55,072 nt of DNA from CBCPMX01 sp965120355 (GCA_965120355.1 CBCPMX010000040.1:1-55072); one strand, 5' to 3'; numbered from the stretch's first letter, positions 34,643-42,675 are shown. Notes: a model not told the origin generated them from the sequence alone. Made by a program: numbers and translations.

Positions 34643-35317
34643 TTATTCTACAGAGTCGGTACTGGGCAGCTGCGCGATATAGATTCTGCTGGGCAGGCTG
34701 TTGTACAGCACTGCCGCCTGCTGCCCCAACAGATCCGGAAGTCCTTCGTTTTCAATGTTGTCCAGGCATTCCGTGGCGGCGTCATAATAGCCGGTATAGT
34801 AGTAATTATTGGCCTGAATCAGCAATTCATAGGCGCGTTGGGTATTGGTCAGCGTTTGAATTTCGGTCTCCGCCTGGTCGGCGCGCTCGATTTCCTCGGT
34901 CAGCTGAGACTCCAGCTCTTTCTTTTCTGCAAGCAGGGCGGCGTTTTCTTCGGACAGCTCCGTATAGTTGGATTCCGTCTGTTCCAGATCTTCCTGCAAT
35001 GCGGCCAGCTGGGCTTCCAGAGACGCCACCTGGGCGGACAGTTCCGAATTTTCAGATTGGAGGATCTGGTTGGCTTCCTGGAGATTTTCCACATTGGTCA
35101 TTGCGCTGGCAGAAGATTGGCGCAGCTGAGAAATGGTCTCATTGCTGTTGCGCAGCTGAATAAAAAAGGACAGCAGGACCAGCAAAAACGCCACGGAGAA
35201 CAGCACAATGACATAGACGTACAGGGCGCTGCGGCGTTTTTCAAAGGACTGCTTGTCCTTCACCGGTGCGGCCTCCTGGTTCTCCTGTGCATTATCCTGC
35301 TGATTCTTTTCCCGCAT
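34643..35317 (-). CDS. Membrane-anchored coiled-coil protein, unknown function
   Basis: About 224 residues. A basic and Q-rich cytoplasmic N-terminus leads to one membrane helix (about 31-56, ALYVYVIVLFSVAFLLVLLSFFI). A coiled coil of about 90 residues with clear heptads follows (LQEANQILQSENSELSAQVASLEAQLA), then a C-terminal helix pair ending SRIYIAQLPSTDSVE; the segment YELLIQANNYYYTGYYDAATECLDNI resembles a TPR-like unit. It overlaps the parB stop, so it belongs to the parAB transcript. Topology suggests a role at the envelope (inference). Confidence 0.8.
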   Translation of the reverse strand: MREKNQQDNAQENQEAAPVKDKQSFEKRRSALYVYVIVLFSVAFLLVLLSFFIQLRNSNETISQLRQSSASAMTNVENLQEANQILQSENSELSAQVASLEAQLAALQEDLEQTESNYTELSEENAALLAEKKELESQLTEEIERADQAETEIQTLTNTQRAYELLIQANNYYYTGYYDAATECLDNIENEGLPDLLGQQAAVLYNSLPSRIYIAQLPSTDSVE

Positions 35318-36203
35318 CAAGAAGTACCTCCCTTGGTTGGATGCTCTGCAGTGCTTCCAACAGCAGATTTAAATCATCGTCGTCATAAAACTCCAGCTCA
35401 AAGCGGCCCTTTTTCTTTCCTCGGATGATTTTTACGCCGCGTCCCAAATGATTGGACAGGTTCCGCTCACACTCGGCCAAATAGTCAACGTGAAGCTTTC
35501 CGTCATCCTCCGGCGCAGGCTTCTGGTTTGACAGCCGCTTGCACAGGGCTTCCGCCTGCCGGACGGACAGCTGTTCAGTGGTAATTTTAGAGGCTGCCTC
35601 CAGCTGTAACTGTTCTGATTTCAGGCTCAAAACCGCGCGGGCGTGACCAGGGGTCAGAGCGCCGATTTCCAGCAGCTCCAGCACTTCTTTTGGCAGCGAC
35701 AGCAGCCGCAGGGCGTTGGCTACGGCAGGACGGGATTTGCCCACCTCTTTGGCGACTTCCTCCTGGGTCAGGCCGTATTCCTGCATCAGGGTGTGATAGC
35801 CATTGGCCTCTTCTACCGGATTTAAATCCTGCCGCTGTAGATTTTCAATCAAGGCCAGCTCCATAACCGTCCGGTCGTCCGCCTCCACAATCAGGGCCGG
35901 CACTTCGTTTAGTCCCGCCAGCCTGGCGGCCCGCCAGCGCCGTTCGCCGGCAATGATCTGATAGTATCCGCCGGCGGCCTTGCGGACCGTCAGGGGCTGG
36001 ATGATTCCGTGTTCACGGATGGAGTCTGCCAGCTGCTCCAGCTCCTCTTCGTCAAAGGCTTTGCGCGGCTGAAGCGGGTTGGGCTCCACCCGCTGGATGG
36101 GCAGGGAGGTGGGCGGACTCGCAGTTCCGGATGCCGCTTCCGTAAAAGACGGGTTATCCAACAGTGCGCCCAGGCCGCGGCCCAGGCCCTTTTTTGATGC
36201 CAT
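35292..36203 (-). CDS. parB: Chromosome-partitioning protein ParB (Spo0J)
   Basis: 303 residues. It starts MASKKGLGRGLGALL, the ParA-stimulating tail. The CTP-binding ParB/Srx domain has GGYYQIIAGERRWRAARLAG and the ENLQRQDLNPVEEA segment. The helix-turn-helix (EYGLTQEEVAKEVGKSRPAVANALRLLSLP) reads parS, and a C-terminal dimer domain follows. It loads at the two parS sites at 37.2 kb and slides along DNA as a CTP clamp. It lies 85 bases after parA. Confidence 0.96.
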   Translation of the reverse strand: MASKKGLGRGLGALLDNPSFTEAASGTASPPTSLPIQRVEPNPLQPRKAFDEEELEQLADSIREHGIIQPLTVRKAAGGYYQIIAGERRWRAARLAGLNEVPALIVEADDRTVMELALIENLQRQDLNPVEEANGYHTLMQEYGLTQEEVAKEVGKSRPAVANALRLLSLPKEVLELLEIGALTPGHARAVLSLKSEQLQLEAASKITTEQLSVRQAEALCKRLSNQKPAPEDDGKLHVDYLAECERNLSNHLGRGVKIIRGKKKGRFELEFYDDDDLNLLLEALQSIQPREVLLDAGKESAG

Positions 36204-36288
36204 TGTTCGATCTCCTTTATGGATGCCGGCTTTTCAGCCTGGCGGCGAAATTCCGCCGGCGGCCGGCGGGCCGGCAGTTAGAATCTGA

Positions 36289-37044
36289 TTATCGCTTCTT
36301 TAGAATTTCCGCCGCAAGGGCAACATATGCCTCTGCGCCCCGGCTGAGCCGGTCATAGACCGTCACCGGCAGACCGTGGCTGGGGGCTTCGCTGAGCCGC
36401 ACATTGCGGGGAATGACCGTGGAAAATACCTTGCCGGGGAAGTGCCGCCGCACCTCTTCCGCCACCTGAAAGCTGAGATTGGTCCGGCCGTCATACATGG
36501 TCAAAACGACGCCGAAAATCTCCAGCCGGGGATTCATGGTCTTTTTCACTGCGCGGAGGGTTGTCATCAGGTCGCTGAGCCCCTCCAGTGCATAGTATTC
36601 GCACTGAACCGGCACTAAAATCGCATCGGCCGCGCAAAGTGCGTTGAGCGTGAGCAGTTCCAGGGACGGCGGGCAGTCGATGAAGATATAATCGTACTGA
36701 TTTTTTACCGGAGCCAGCGCATCCCGCAGGCGCGTCTCCCGCGCCGGCATATTGACCAGTTCAATGACCGCGCCGGACAGGTCCGCACCGGAGGGTATGA
36801 CGTCGCCGTAATCGGTGTGGCGAATGGCATAGCTGACGTCCACTTCGTTAATGACCATATCATAGGAGGTGGTGCAGTCCTCCTCCCGGTCCAGGCCCAG
36901 CCCGGAAGTGGCGTTGGCCTGGGGGTCAAAATCGCACAGCAAAACCCTGGCGCCGGCGGCAGTCAGGGCAGCGGTCAAATTCACTGCGGTGGTGGTTTTG
37001 CCGACGCCGCCCTTCTGATTGACAATCGAAATAATCCGGCCCAT
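36289..37044 (-). CDS. parA: Chromosome-partitioning ATPase ParA (Soj)
   Basis: 251 residues with the deviant Walker A NQKGGVGKTT at residues 9-18, switch region CDFDPQAN, Walker B YDYIFIDCPPSLELL, and the C-terminal EAPSHGLPVTVYDRLSRGAEAY. It hydrolyses ATP in partition and origin control with ParB. It leads the parA-parB-coiled coil operon; its promoter and both parS sites lie directly upstream. Confidence 0.96.
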   Translation of the reverse strand: MGRIISIVNQKGGVGKTTTAVNLTAALTAAGARVLLCDFDPQANATSGLGLDREEDCTTSYDMVINEVDVSYAIRHTDYGDVIPSGADLSGAVIELVNMPARETRLRDALAPVKNQYDYIFIDCPPSLELLTLNALCAADAILVPVQCEYYALEGLSDLMTTLRAVKKTMNPRLEIFGVVLTMYDGRTNLSFQVAEEVRRHFPGKVFSTVIPRNVRLSEAPSHGLPVTVYDRLSRGAEAYVALAAEILKKR

Positions 37045-37167
37045 GGCGCGCCCCTTTCTCCTTCTTTTTGTGTTGGTCTGCGGTTAAATGGCAAAGCGCC
37101 GGTGTCCGGCAGATTGACGGTTACCGTGCAAATCTAAAGAAATGCGTTCTTTGCAAATGTCTGTTCT

Positions 37168-37196
37168 ATTATAGCAATATTGCTGCACAAATGCAA
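37168..37196 (-). promoter_or_regulatory. parA promoter
   Basis: Minus-strand TTGCAT (37191-37196), 17-base spacer, TATAAT (37168-37173). The spacer includes the palindrome GCAATATTGC. The leader is about 120 bases long. Confidence 0.7.
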
Positions 37197-37218
37197 CCCA
37201 AATGCACGATTTTCACAG

Positions 37219-37234
37219 TGTTTCACGTGAAACA
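37219..37234. promoter_or_regulatory. parS site 1
   Basis: TGTTTCACGTGAAACA, the perfect 16-base ParB site, upstream of the parA promoter. Confidence 0.95.
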
Positions 37235-37310
37235 TTCGTGGTTGTTTCCCTTCGCTGCGTTGCATGGCACTGCATCGATGCTCTCCAGGAAACAGCGACT
37301 CCCTGCCGGA

Positions 37311-37326
37311 TGTTTCACGTGAAACA
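37311..37326. promoter_or_regulatory. parS site 2
   Basis: A second perfect TGTTTCACGTGAAACA, 92 bases from the first, between it and the GT8 terminator. A pair of sites favours ParB loading near the origin. Confidence 0.95.
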
Positions 37327-37337
37327 GCTTCCTCATC

Positions 37338-37367
37338 AAAAAACGGGCCGGGGTTATTCCCGGCCCG
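37338..37367 (-). terminator. Terminator of the GT8 gene
   Basis: Stem CGGGCCGGG (37344-37352) / CCCGGCCCG (37359-37367) followed on the minus strand by TTTTTT (37338-37343). The TAA stop of the glycosyltransferase sits in the loop, so the stem overlaps its last codons. Confidence 0.85.
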
Positions 37368-38160
37368 CCGCTTTCAATTCATGATAGAACACATCCAGAA
37401 CGCCGTGATACTTCTCTGCCCAGGGCTTGTTTTTCCCGCAGTAGTGAATAATCATGGTGTTGGCCCGCACCCAGTCCACGTCAATGTGCGTTTTGGCCGG
37501 ATCCGCATTGTGAAAGGACAGAATCCGGTCCGAGAGGTTATACCGCAGCGGATCCACCAGCTTGATCCGGTCGCCAAACAGGGCGGAGAGGATGTCCTGA
37601 TCCGGCAGCAGAAGCGCGGCTTTGTGTTCGTTGGCATAGGCCCGCACATCCTCCATCCGCAGATGTTCCCGCAGCGCAGGCAAATTCATCAGCAAAACGC
37701 CGGTATTGATATATGGCACTTCCTGCTCCACGCCCAGACGCGCCTGATTCAACTTGGACAGGAACTTGCGAATGTGCGTGCAGCCCAGATAGTAGGCGCC
37801 GTCAAAGGGCTGGTCGTACAGGGTTCGCAGCGGGTTGATAACCACCAGATCCGCGTCCAAATACAGGACCCGATCCAGATCCGGCGGCAGCAGCAGCGGC
37901 GCGGCAATGCGGTAGTAAATCTGACGGGGGTACCGGGATGACTCCGGAAACCCGTCAAACAGGGCCGGATCCACCGGCACAAAGTGAACGTCAGCTCCGC
38001 TGCCCAGCGAATCTGTAATCGCCGCCTGATCCGCATCCGTCAGGTCGGAATGCAGAAGATAGACCGCATACCGGTCCTCCCCGCCGTTTTTCAAAATAGA
38101 CCGCATACAGTCCAGAAACATGGAAATGTAGCCGTGATTGATGGCAAATAAGAGATTCAA
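37354..38160 (-). CDS. Glycosyltransferase family 8 protein
   Basis: 268 residues from a TTG at 38160, with AGGAGGGG five bases upstream. It begins MNLLFAINHGYISMFLDCMRSI, typical of GT8. The metal-binding DxD is RVLYLDADLVV; later motifs are INTGVLLMNL, PDQDILSALFGDRI and HYCGKNKPW near the C-terminus. Such enzymes transfer Gal or Glc to lipopolysaccharide, teichoic or capsule-like acceptors; the acceptor is unknown. It is transcribed together with the small membrane protein upstream. Confidence 0.92.
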   Translation of the reverse strand: MNLLFAINHGYISMFLDCMRSILKNGGEDRYAVYLLHSDLTDADQAAITDSLGSGADVHFVPVDPALFDGFPESSRYPRQIYYRIAAPLLLPPDLDRVLYLDADLVVINPLRTLYDQPFDGAYYLGCTHIRKFLSKLNQARLGVEQEVPYINTGVLLMNLPALREHLRMEDVRAYANEHKAALLLPDQDILSALFGDRIKLVDPLRYNLSDRILSFHNADPAKTHIDVDWVRANTMIIHYCGKNKPWAEKYHGVLDVFYHELKAAGRE

Positions 38161-38286
38161 CAAAGCCCCTCCTGTGTGATGTTGTGTGGTGACAAAATGA
38201 AAAAAGAATAACACGGTTTGCAGGCCGCCGCCTCCCCGCGCGCCGTCCGCAAGCCCCTGCCGGACAGGTTCAGCGTCCCGGTGGCA

Positions 38287-38799
38287 CTAGGGTGTCTCCG
38301 CAGCCAACGCAAGAACTGCCGCCAGCGCTTCTTCACTGGCGCTGTAGCGGCTGCCGGACTCCTTCCCGTTGTCGCTCCAAAAGGCGGAGTCCAGAAAATT
38401 GCCGTCTGCCCGCTGGCAAAGTACTTCAATATTGTCCGTCCCGCGCAGCCGGACGCAGTATGTCCGGTTTTCCAGGGTGAAATACAGCGTCACCGGCATG
38501 CCGTCCCGCACCTCGCCGCTGAAATTCTCCTGAAACTCCAGCGTGCTCAGGAACGTCCAAATGGCCAGCTTCCCATCCTCCCCCAACTCCTCCGCCGTCA
38601 AGCGCCGCCCGCTGGCGACGGTGCCGAACAGGAGCAGAGAATCATTTTCCATGATGTCCGCTTCCGCCAGTGTCAGGGCGGCGGTGGGCGAGGGGCTGTC
38701 CGAGCTGCGGCCGCTTCGGATGCCATAGGACACAACGAGAACGCAAAGCGCCAGAATGCCGAAAAGCAGCACAGGGAGCCAATATTTTTTCGTGGTCAT
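38287..38799 (-). CDS. Single-span membrane protein of unknown function
   Basis: 170 residues. One membrane helix (about 7-27, LPVLLFGILALCVLVVSYGIR) and an outside domain of ~140 residues with an alternating strand pattern (DGMPVTLYFTLENRTYCVRLRG). No family recognised with confidence. It lies 126 bases upstream of the GT8 gene and probably shares its promoter. Confidence 0.72.
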   Translation of the reverse strand: MTTKKYWLPVLLFGILALCVLVVSYGIRSGRSSDSPSPTAALTLAEADIMENDSLLLFGTVASGRRLTAEELGEDGKLAIWTFLSTLEFQENFSGEVRDGMPVTLYFTLENRTYCVRLRGTDNIEVLCQRADGNFLDSAFWSDNGKESGSRYSASEEALAAVLALAAETP

Positions 38800-38856
38800 A
38801 AAACGCTCCTATGAAAACAGGACCCCTTCATCAGGGAATCGTGTTTATTTTTTTAC

Positions 38857-38885
38857 AAAATACCGCAAAACATCGGGATTGTCAA
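38857..38885 (-). promoter_or_regulatory. Promoter of the membrane protein/GT8 unit
   Basis: Minus-strand TTGACA (38880-38885), 17-base spacer, TATTTT (38857-38862). The remaining spacer 38886-39081 shows no gene. Confidence 0.75.
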
Positions 38886-39081
38886 TCATGTATTTAAAAT
38901 ATTGTCAGGGAGCTCTTTGTTCAATTGGATTAGAAAGGGATCCGCTTGTTGTAAACGGCTTCGCTGGCTGCGCGCTTCCACTGTTCCGCAAACGGGCCGG
39001 ATGCCGTCCGGGAACTTGAAATGCCGTTCCAGTCCACGGGCGGATACCGGGGCCAAGCCGATCCCGCCGGTTTGGCTGTAC

Positions 39082-39116
39082 AAAAAAACGGGCCCGCCGC
39101 AGTGTGCGGCAGGCCC
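39082..39116 (-). terminator. Terminator of the CoA-transferase genes
   Basis: Stem 39090-39101 / 39105-39116 (GGGCCTGCCGCA / TGCGGCGGGCCC on the minus strand, one mismatch) followed by TTTTTTT (39082-39088). Confidence 0.85.
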
Positions 39117-39130
39117 TGCATTTCAGAAAC

Positions 39131-39805
39131 TTAAACCTCAATCGGCTTCAGGTCGGGGCTGATGATCAGCTTGGCCTTGGTCGCAGCCTGGACTTCCTCG
39201 ACGGTGAACTCGGGGTTGATCTCCTTCAGGACAATGCCCTCGGGGGTCACGTCCATGACGCCCATCTCGGTGATGATGATGTCCACGCAGTGCACGGCGG
39301 TATAGGGCAGGGTGCACTTCTCCAGAATCTTGGGATTGCCCTTGGCAGTGTGCTCCATGGCCACGATGACCTTTTTCGCGCCCACCAGCAGATCCATAGC
39401 GCCGCCCATGCCGGGCATCTTCTTGCCGGGGATGATCCAGTTGGACAGGCTGCCCTCAGCGTCCACTTCCAGGCCGCCCAGGATGGTGGCGTCCACGTGG
39501 CCGCCGCGGATCAGGCCGAAGTTCAGGGCCGAATCGGCAAAGCAGCCGTAGGGGGCCACGGTGGCGGGAGAACCGGCCGCGTCGACCACATGCAGCGCGT
39601 CCATATTCTCTTCGGTGGGGGCGCTGCCGGCGCCCACGATGCCGTCCTCGGCGTGGATGACCAGATGCACGCCCTCGGGCAGGTACTTGGTGACCAGGGT
39701 GGGGATGCCGATGCCCAGGTTGACCACGTCGCCGTCGTGGAGCTCTTTGGCTACGCGCTTGGCGATATACGCCTTAATTTCGTTCTTATCCATTTTCGTC
39801 GCCAT
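39131..39805 (-). CDS. 3-oxoacid/acetoacetate-type CoA-transferase subunit B
   Basis: 224 residues of family I CoA-transferase, beta subunit. Motifs: VVNLGIGIPTLVTKYLP at 27-43 and HAEDGIVGAG with the probable catalytic Glu53, where most members read S/G-ENG. GGHVDATILGGLEVDAEGSLSNW and GKKMPGMGGAMDLL are typical. It would move CoA between acetoacetyl-CoA or butyryl-CoA and a fatty acid by way of a glutamyl-CoA thioester. Its AAGGAGGG site lies in the last codons of subunit A, three bases apart, so the two are coupled. Confidence 0.92.
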   Translation of the reverse strand: MATKMDKNEIKAYIAKRVAKELHDGDVVNLGIGIPTLVTKYLPEGVHLVIHAEDGIVGAGSAPTEENMDALHVVDAAGSPATVAPYGCFADSALNFGLIRGGHVDATILGGLEVDAEGSLSNWIIPGKKMPGMGGAMDLLVGAKKVIVAMEHTAKGNPKILEKCTLPYTAVHCVDIIITEMGVMDVTPEGIVLKEINPEFTVEEVQAATKAKLIISPDLKPIEV

Positions 39806-39808
39806 TGT

Positions 39809-40495
39809 TTAGCCCTCCTTCACCACAATATAATCCACCAGAATGCCGGGGATGCGGACGTTCTCAGGCTCAATGTCGCCGATCTCCACCAGCTCCTCGG
39901 CCTCGACGATGACCGTGTCCGCGGCCATGGCCATGACGGTCTGGAAGTTGGACGTGGTGCCCTTAAACCAGACGTTGCCGAACTTGTCCACCTTGGTGCC
40001 GCCCAGCAGCGCAATGTCGGCGTGCAGCGGTTTCATAACCAGGTAGTCCTTGCCGTCGTAGTTGACCTTGTCCTGGACAAAGGGGCTGTCTTCCACCAGC
40101 GTGCCGACACCGGTGGGGGTGATGACGCCGCCCAGGCCGCAGCCGCCGGCGCGGATCATTTCCGCCAGGGAACCCTGGGGAACCAGATCCACCTTCAGAG
40201 AGCCCTCCGCCCACTTGGCGGAAGCCTCGGCGTTGGTGCCCAGGTGGGAGCCAATGTATCCGGTCATCTGGCCGGTATGAATCAGCTTGGCCCAAGCGTA
40301 TTCGGCCTCGCCGTCGGGACCATTCTGCTTGGAGGAGTCGTTGATAATGGCGGTGATGTTCTGGATGCTGGCATCCTTGGAAATGGCGTCGATCGTCTTC
40401 AGAGCGGCGCCGCAGCCCACAAAGCCGCCGAACATGACGGTGGAGCCGCTGGGAATCAGCTTGACAGCCTCTTCCACGGAAATAATTTTAGCCAT
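39809..40495 (-). CDS. 3-oxoacid/acetoacetate-type CoA-transferase subunit A
   Basis: 228 residues from the ATG at 40495 (AGGAGG upstream), rejecting a longer frame. Family signature GSTVMFGGFVGCGAALKTIDAI at about 17-38 (the usual GG...G.P...I is here GGFVGCGAALKTI). MTGYIGSHLGTNAEA, LVPQGSLAEMIRAGG and GLGGVITPTGVGT follow. Forms the alpha part of the heterotetramer with subunit B. The thiolase upstream in the same direction supports a butyrate or acetoacetate pathway role. Confidence 0.92.
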   Translation of the reverse strand: MAKIISVEEAVKLIPSGSTVMFGGFVGCGAALKTIDAISKDASIQNITAIINDSSKQNGPDGEAEYAWAKLIHTGQMTGYIGSHLGTNAEASAKWAEGSLKVDLVPQGSLAEMIRAGGCGLGGVITPTGVGTLVEDSPFVQDKVNYDGKDYLVMKPLHADIALLGGTKVDKFGNVWFKGTTSNFQTVMAMAADTVIVEAEELVEIGDIEPENVRIPGILVDYIVVKEG

Positions 40496-40799
40496 GGGAA
40501 TGGTACCTCCTATTTTTAGTTTGTCAGGGGATAGGAGATGGGAGACAGAGAGAACGAATCCTCTATTCCGGCTCCGGGCCTGCCTATCTCGGGGGACCGC
40601 CGTGGACGCGGTGATCCCGAAACCGCCGCCACTGCATCGCAGTGGGCCGCGAAATTCTGCCGGGCAAACGCACGTTGTCCGGGCAAGCAAATTCAGCAAT
40701 GGAACAGCGGCCGCGCCGCTGTTTCAGCAAGCTTAGACCGGCGGCGGCGCGCAACCGCCGCCGGCCCGACTGCCTTCCCCTTTGCAGGGGAAGACAAAC
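40496..40799. repeat. Spacer with a string of stem-loops between thiolase and CoA-transferase A
   Basis: No gene. Palindromes in order: around 40579-40613 (outer CGGG/CCCG, inner CCGC/GCGG), CCACTGC/GCAGTGG at 40629-40645, AACAGCGGC/GCCGCTGTT at 40703-40723, CCGGCGGCGG/CCGCCGCCGG at 40738-40764, and CTTCCCC/GGGGAAG at 40774-40793. The last two come directly after the thiolase stop and may attenuate read-through. None has a U-tract. Confidence 0.6.
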
Positions 40800-42059
40800 T
40801 CAGCACTTTTCGAAGATGGTGGCAACACCCATGCCGCCGCCGATGCACAGCGTGGCCAGGCCCTTCTTGGCCTCGGGACGCTTCTGCATCTCATGCAGCA
40901 GCGTGACAATGATCCGCGCGCCGGATGCGCCGACGGGATGGCCGATGGAGATGGCGCCGCCGTTGACATTGACCTTGCTCATGTCAAAGTGCAGCTCCCG
41001 GGCCACGGCGATGGACTGGGCGGCAAAAGCCTCGTTGGCCTCCACCAGGTCGATGTCGTCGATGGTGACGCCGGCACGCTCCATAGCCTGACGGGAAGCG
41101 GGCACGGGGCCGACACCCATGATCTTGGGATCGACGCCGCCCTGGCCCCAGCTGACCAGCTTGGCCATGGGCTTCAGGCCATACTTTTCAACGGCCTCGC
41201 CGGAGGCCAGGACGATGGCGGCAGCGCCGTCGTTAATGCCGGAGGCATTGCCGGCGGTGACGCGCTTCTCATGCTTGTGGGCGTCGGCCTCATGGATGCC
41301 GGTGGGCTCAAAGGTGTGGACAACGGTGTCTTCCACGCCGTCGGGGCCAACGGGGAACGCGCCCTTCAGCTTGCCCAGCGTTTCCAGATTGGTGGAGGCG
41401 CGGGGGAACTCGTCCACTTTAAATTCGACCATCTCTTTCTTCTTCTTGACCATCACGGGGACAATCTCGTCGTCGAACTTGCCGGCAGCCTGGGCAGCGG
41501 CAGTCTTGGCCTGGGAGGCAGCGGCGAACTCGTCCAGCTCCTGACGGGTGATGCCCCACACGTCGCAGATGTTCTCGGCGGTGGTGCCCATGTGGTAGTT
41601 GTTATAGGCATCCCACAGACCGTCGTTGACCATGGTGTCCACCATGGTGGTGTTAAACATCCGGGCGCCGCCGCGGGCGGAGGGGACGGAGTAGGGAGCC
41701 ATGGTCATGTTCTCGGTGCCGCCGCACACAACGATCTCTGCGTCGCCGGCCAGAATGGCGCGGGCCGCTTCAATGACGGCCTTCATGCCGGAACCGCAGA
41801 CCATGCCGACGGTATAAGCGGGGACGGAGAAGGGCAGACCGGCCTTAATGGCCACCTGACGGGCGGGGTTCTGGCCCTGGCCGGCAGTCAGGATGCAGCC
41901 GAACATCACCTCGTCCACCTGCTCGGGCTTGACGCCGGCACGCTCCAGCGCGGCTTTGACGACCACAGCGCCCAGATCAGAGGCAGGGGTGTTGGACAGG
42001 GAGCCCTGGAAGGAACCGACTGCAGTACGGCAGCAGTTCACAACATACAAATCTTTCAT
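40800..42059 (-). CDS. Acetyl-CoA C-acetyltransferase (thiolase)
   Basis: 419 residues from the ATG at 42059 (MKDLYVVNCCRTAVGSF). Acyl-carrying Cys88 lies in MVCGSGMKAV; the His of GGAISIGHPVGASGARI and the second Cys of LCIGGGMGVAT complete the active site. It condenses two acetyl-CoA to acetoacetyl-CoA or runs the reverse. It is about 25 residues longer than usual because of a loop between KLKGAFPVG and KRVTAGNASGINDGAAA (DTVVHTFEPTGIHEADAHKH), where most thiolases have only FxKDG. It has its own strong promoter. Confidence 0.95.
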   Translation of the reverse strand: MKDLYVVNCCRTAVGSFQGSLSNTPASDLGAVVVKAALERAGVKPEQVDEVMFGCILTAGQGQNPARQVAIKAGLPFSVPAYTVGMVCGSGMKAVIEAARAILAGDAEIVVCGGTENMTMAPYSVPSARGGARMFNTTMVDTMVNDGLWDAYNNYHMGTTAENICDVWGITRQELDEFAAASQAKTAAAQAAGKFDDEIVPVMVKKKKEMVEFKVDEFPRASTNLETLGKLKGAFPVGPDGVEDTVVHTFEPTGIHEADAHKHEKRVTAGNASGINDGAAAIVLASGEAVEKYGLKPMAKLVSWGQGGVDPKIMGVGPVPASRQAMERAGVTIDDIDLVEANEAFAAQSIAVARELHFDMSKVNVNGGAISIGHPVGASGARIIVTLLHEMQKRPEAKKGLATLCIGGGMGVATIFEKC

Positions 42060-42113
42060 CTTGTATAAACCTCCATCATGCTCGAAAGGAGCAAAAATTT
42101 TGATGCTGATACT

Positions 42114-42142
42114 ATTATAACGGTTCATTTGCCATCCGTCAA
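42114..42142 (-). promoter_or_regulatory. Thiolase promoter
   Basis: Minus-strand TTGACG (42137-42142), 17-base spacer, TATAAT (42114-42119). About 55 bases of leader precede the start codon and include the small palindrome GCTCGAAAGGAGC. Confidence 0.8.
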
Positions 42143-42304
42143 GGAGAAGGGGGCCAAGAAGTGCGGCCAAATGGGAATTTTACCGGAATTCGACCTGGAG
42201 AATTGGCGCTGCGTCCAACGGCGGGATTTTCCGGCGGAAAGACAGAGCACAGGCTCGCGGGAAACCGCAGCCGCAGCAAAAAAACCGCCCCTCCGGGCGG
42301 CATA

Positions 42305-42669
42305 CAAAAATAAATGACCCCTTGAGCGGCTTTCCTGCAGGTCTCTTTACCTGCGCTGCACTGCTCAAGGGGTCACTGCTGAATATTGGGATCTCTCACC
42401 ATACTCTATCCTTTCATTGTATTTTTTTGGTGAACACATTCTTTTTGCAAATTTGTTTTCGCCTTTCAGCTGCATTCTTTCATTTGCTGTTACACTTCAT
42501 CAGTTTTTCAGCTTCTTATATCTTCATATATATTAGCTCTTGCTTCTCACAAATTTGCGTTTACATTCTCTCCTCTTCTCCTGTTCTTCCAACATCCTGG
42601 TTCACCAAAAGCTAGGATGTTGTGCTGCCTTTGTACTTTGGACTCACTCCCTTCTCTCTGTTTCTTTGT
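42305..42669 (-). ncRNA. Structured non-coding RNA candidate, copy B
   Basis: Second member of the family seen at 15368-15601. Promoter at 42676-42704, predicted start near 42669, terminator near 42305, about 365 nt. Shared blocks in the same order: GGAGTGAGTCC; hairpin CAACATCC/GGATGTTG (plus 42590-42622) with TTTTGGTGAAC in the loop; GTTCACCAAAA (plus 42425-42435) complementary to that loop over 11 bases; GGATAG..GTGAGAGATCCCAATATTCA; terminator. The variable middle is about 130 bases longer than in copy A and can form a 10-bp helix GCAAATTTGT/ACAAATTTGC (plus 42549-42558 with 42447-42456). No convincing coding frame. The unit stands alone between the thiolase promoter and an orphan gene. 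Confidence 0.75.
42306..42375 (-). terminator. Intrinsic terminator of ncRNA copy B
   Basis: A 13-bp stem (plus-strand TGACCCCTTGAGC 42315-42327 / GCTCAAGGGGTCA 42363-42375) encloses a smaller GCAGGT/ACCTGC hairpin and is followed on the minus strand by ATTTATTTTTG. The outer stem is nearly identical to that of copy A. Confidence 0.85.
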
Positions 42670-42675
42670 GTCTAT

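Noticed and set aside
15368..42669. Small-protein reading of the two RNA copies
   Set aside because: GTG frames after the GGAGTG motif differ completely between copies in sequence and length, while RNA pairings are preserved.
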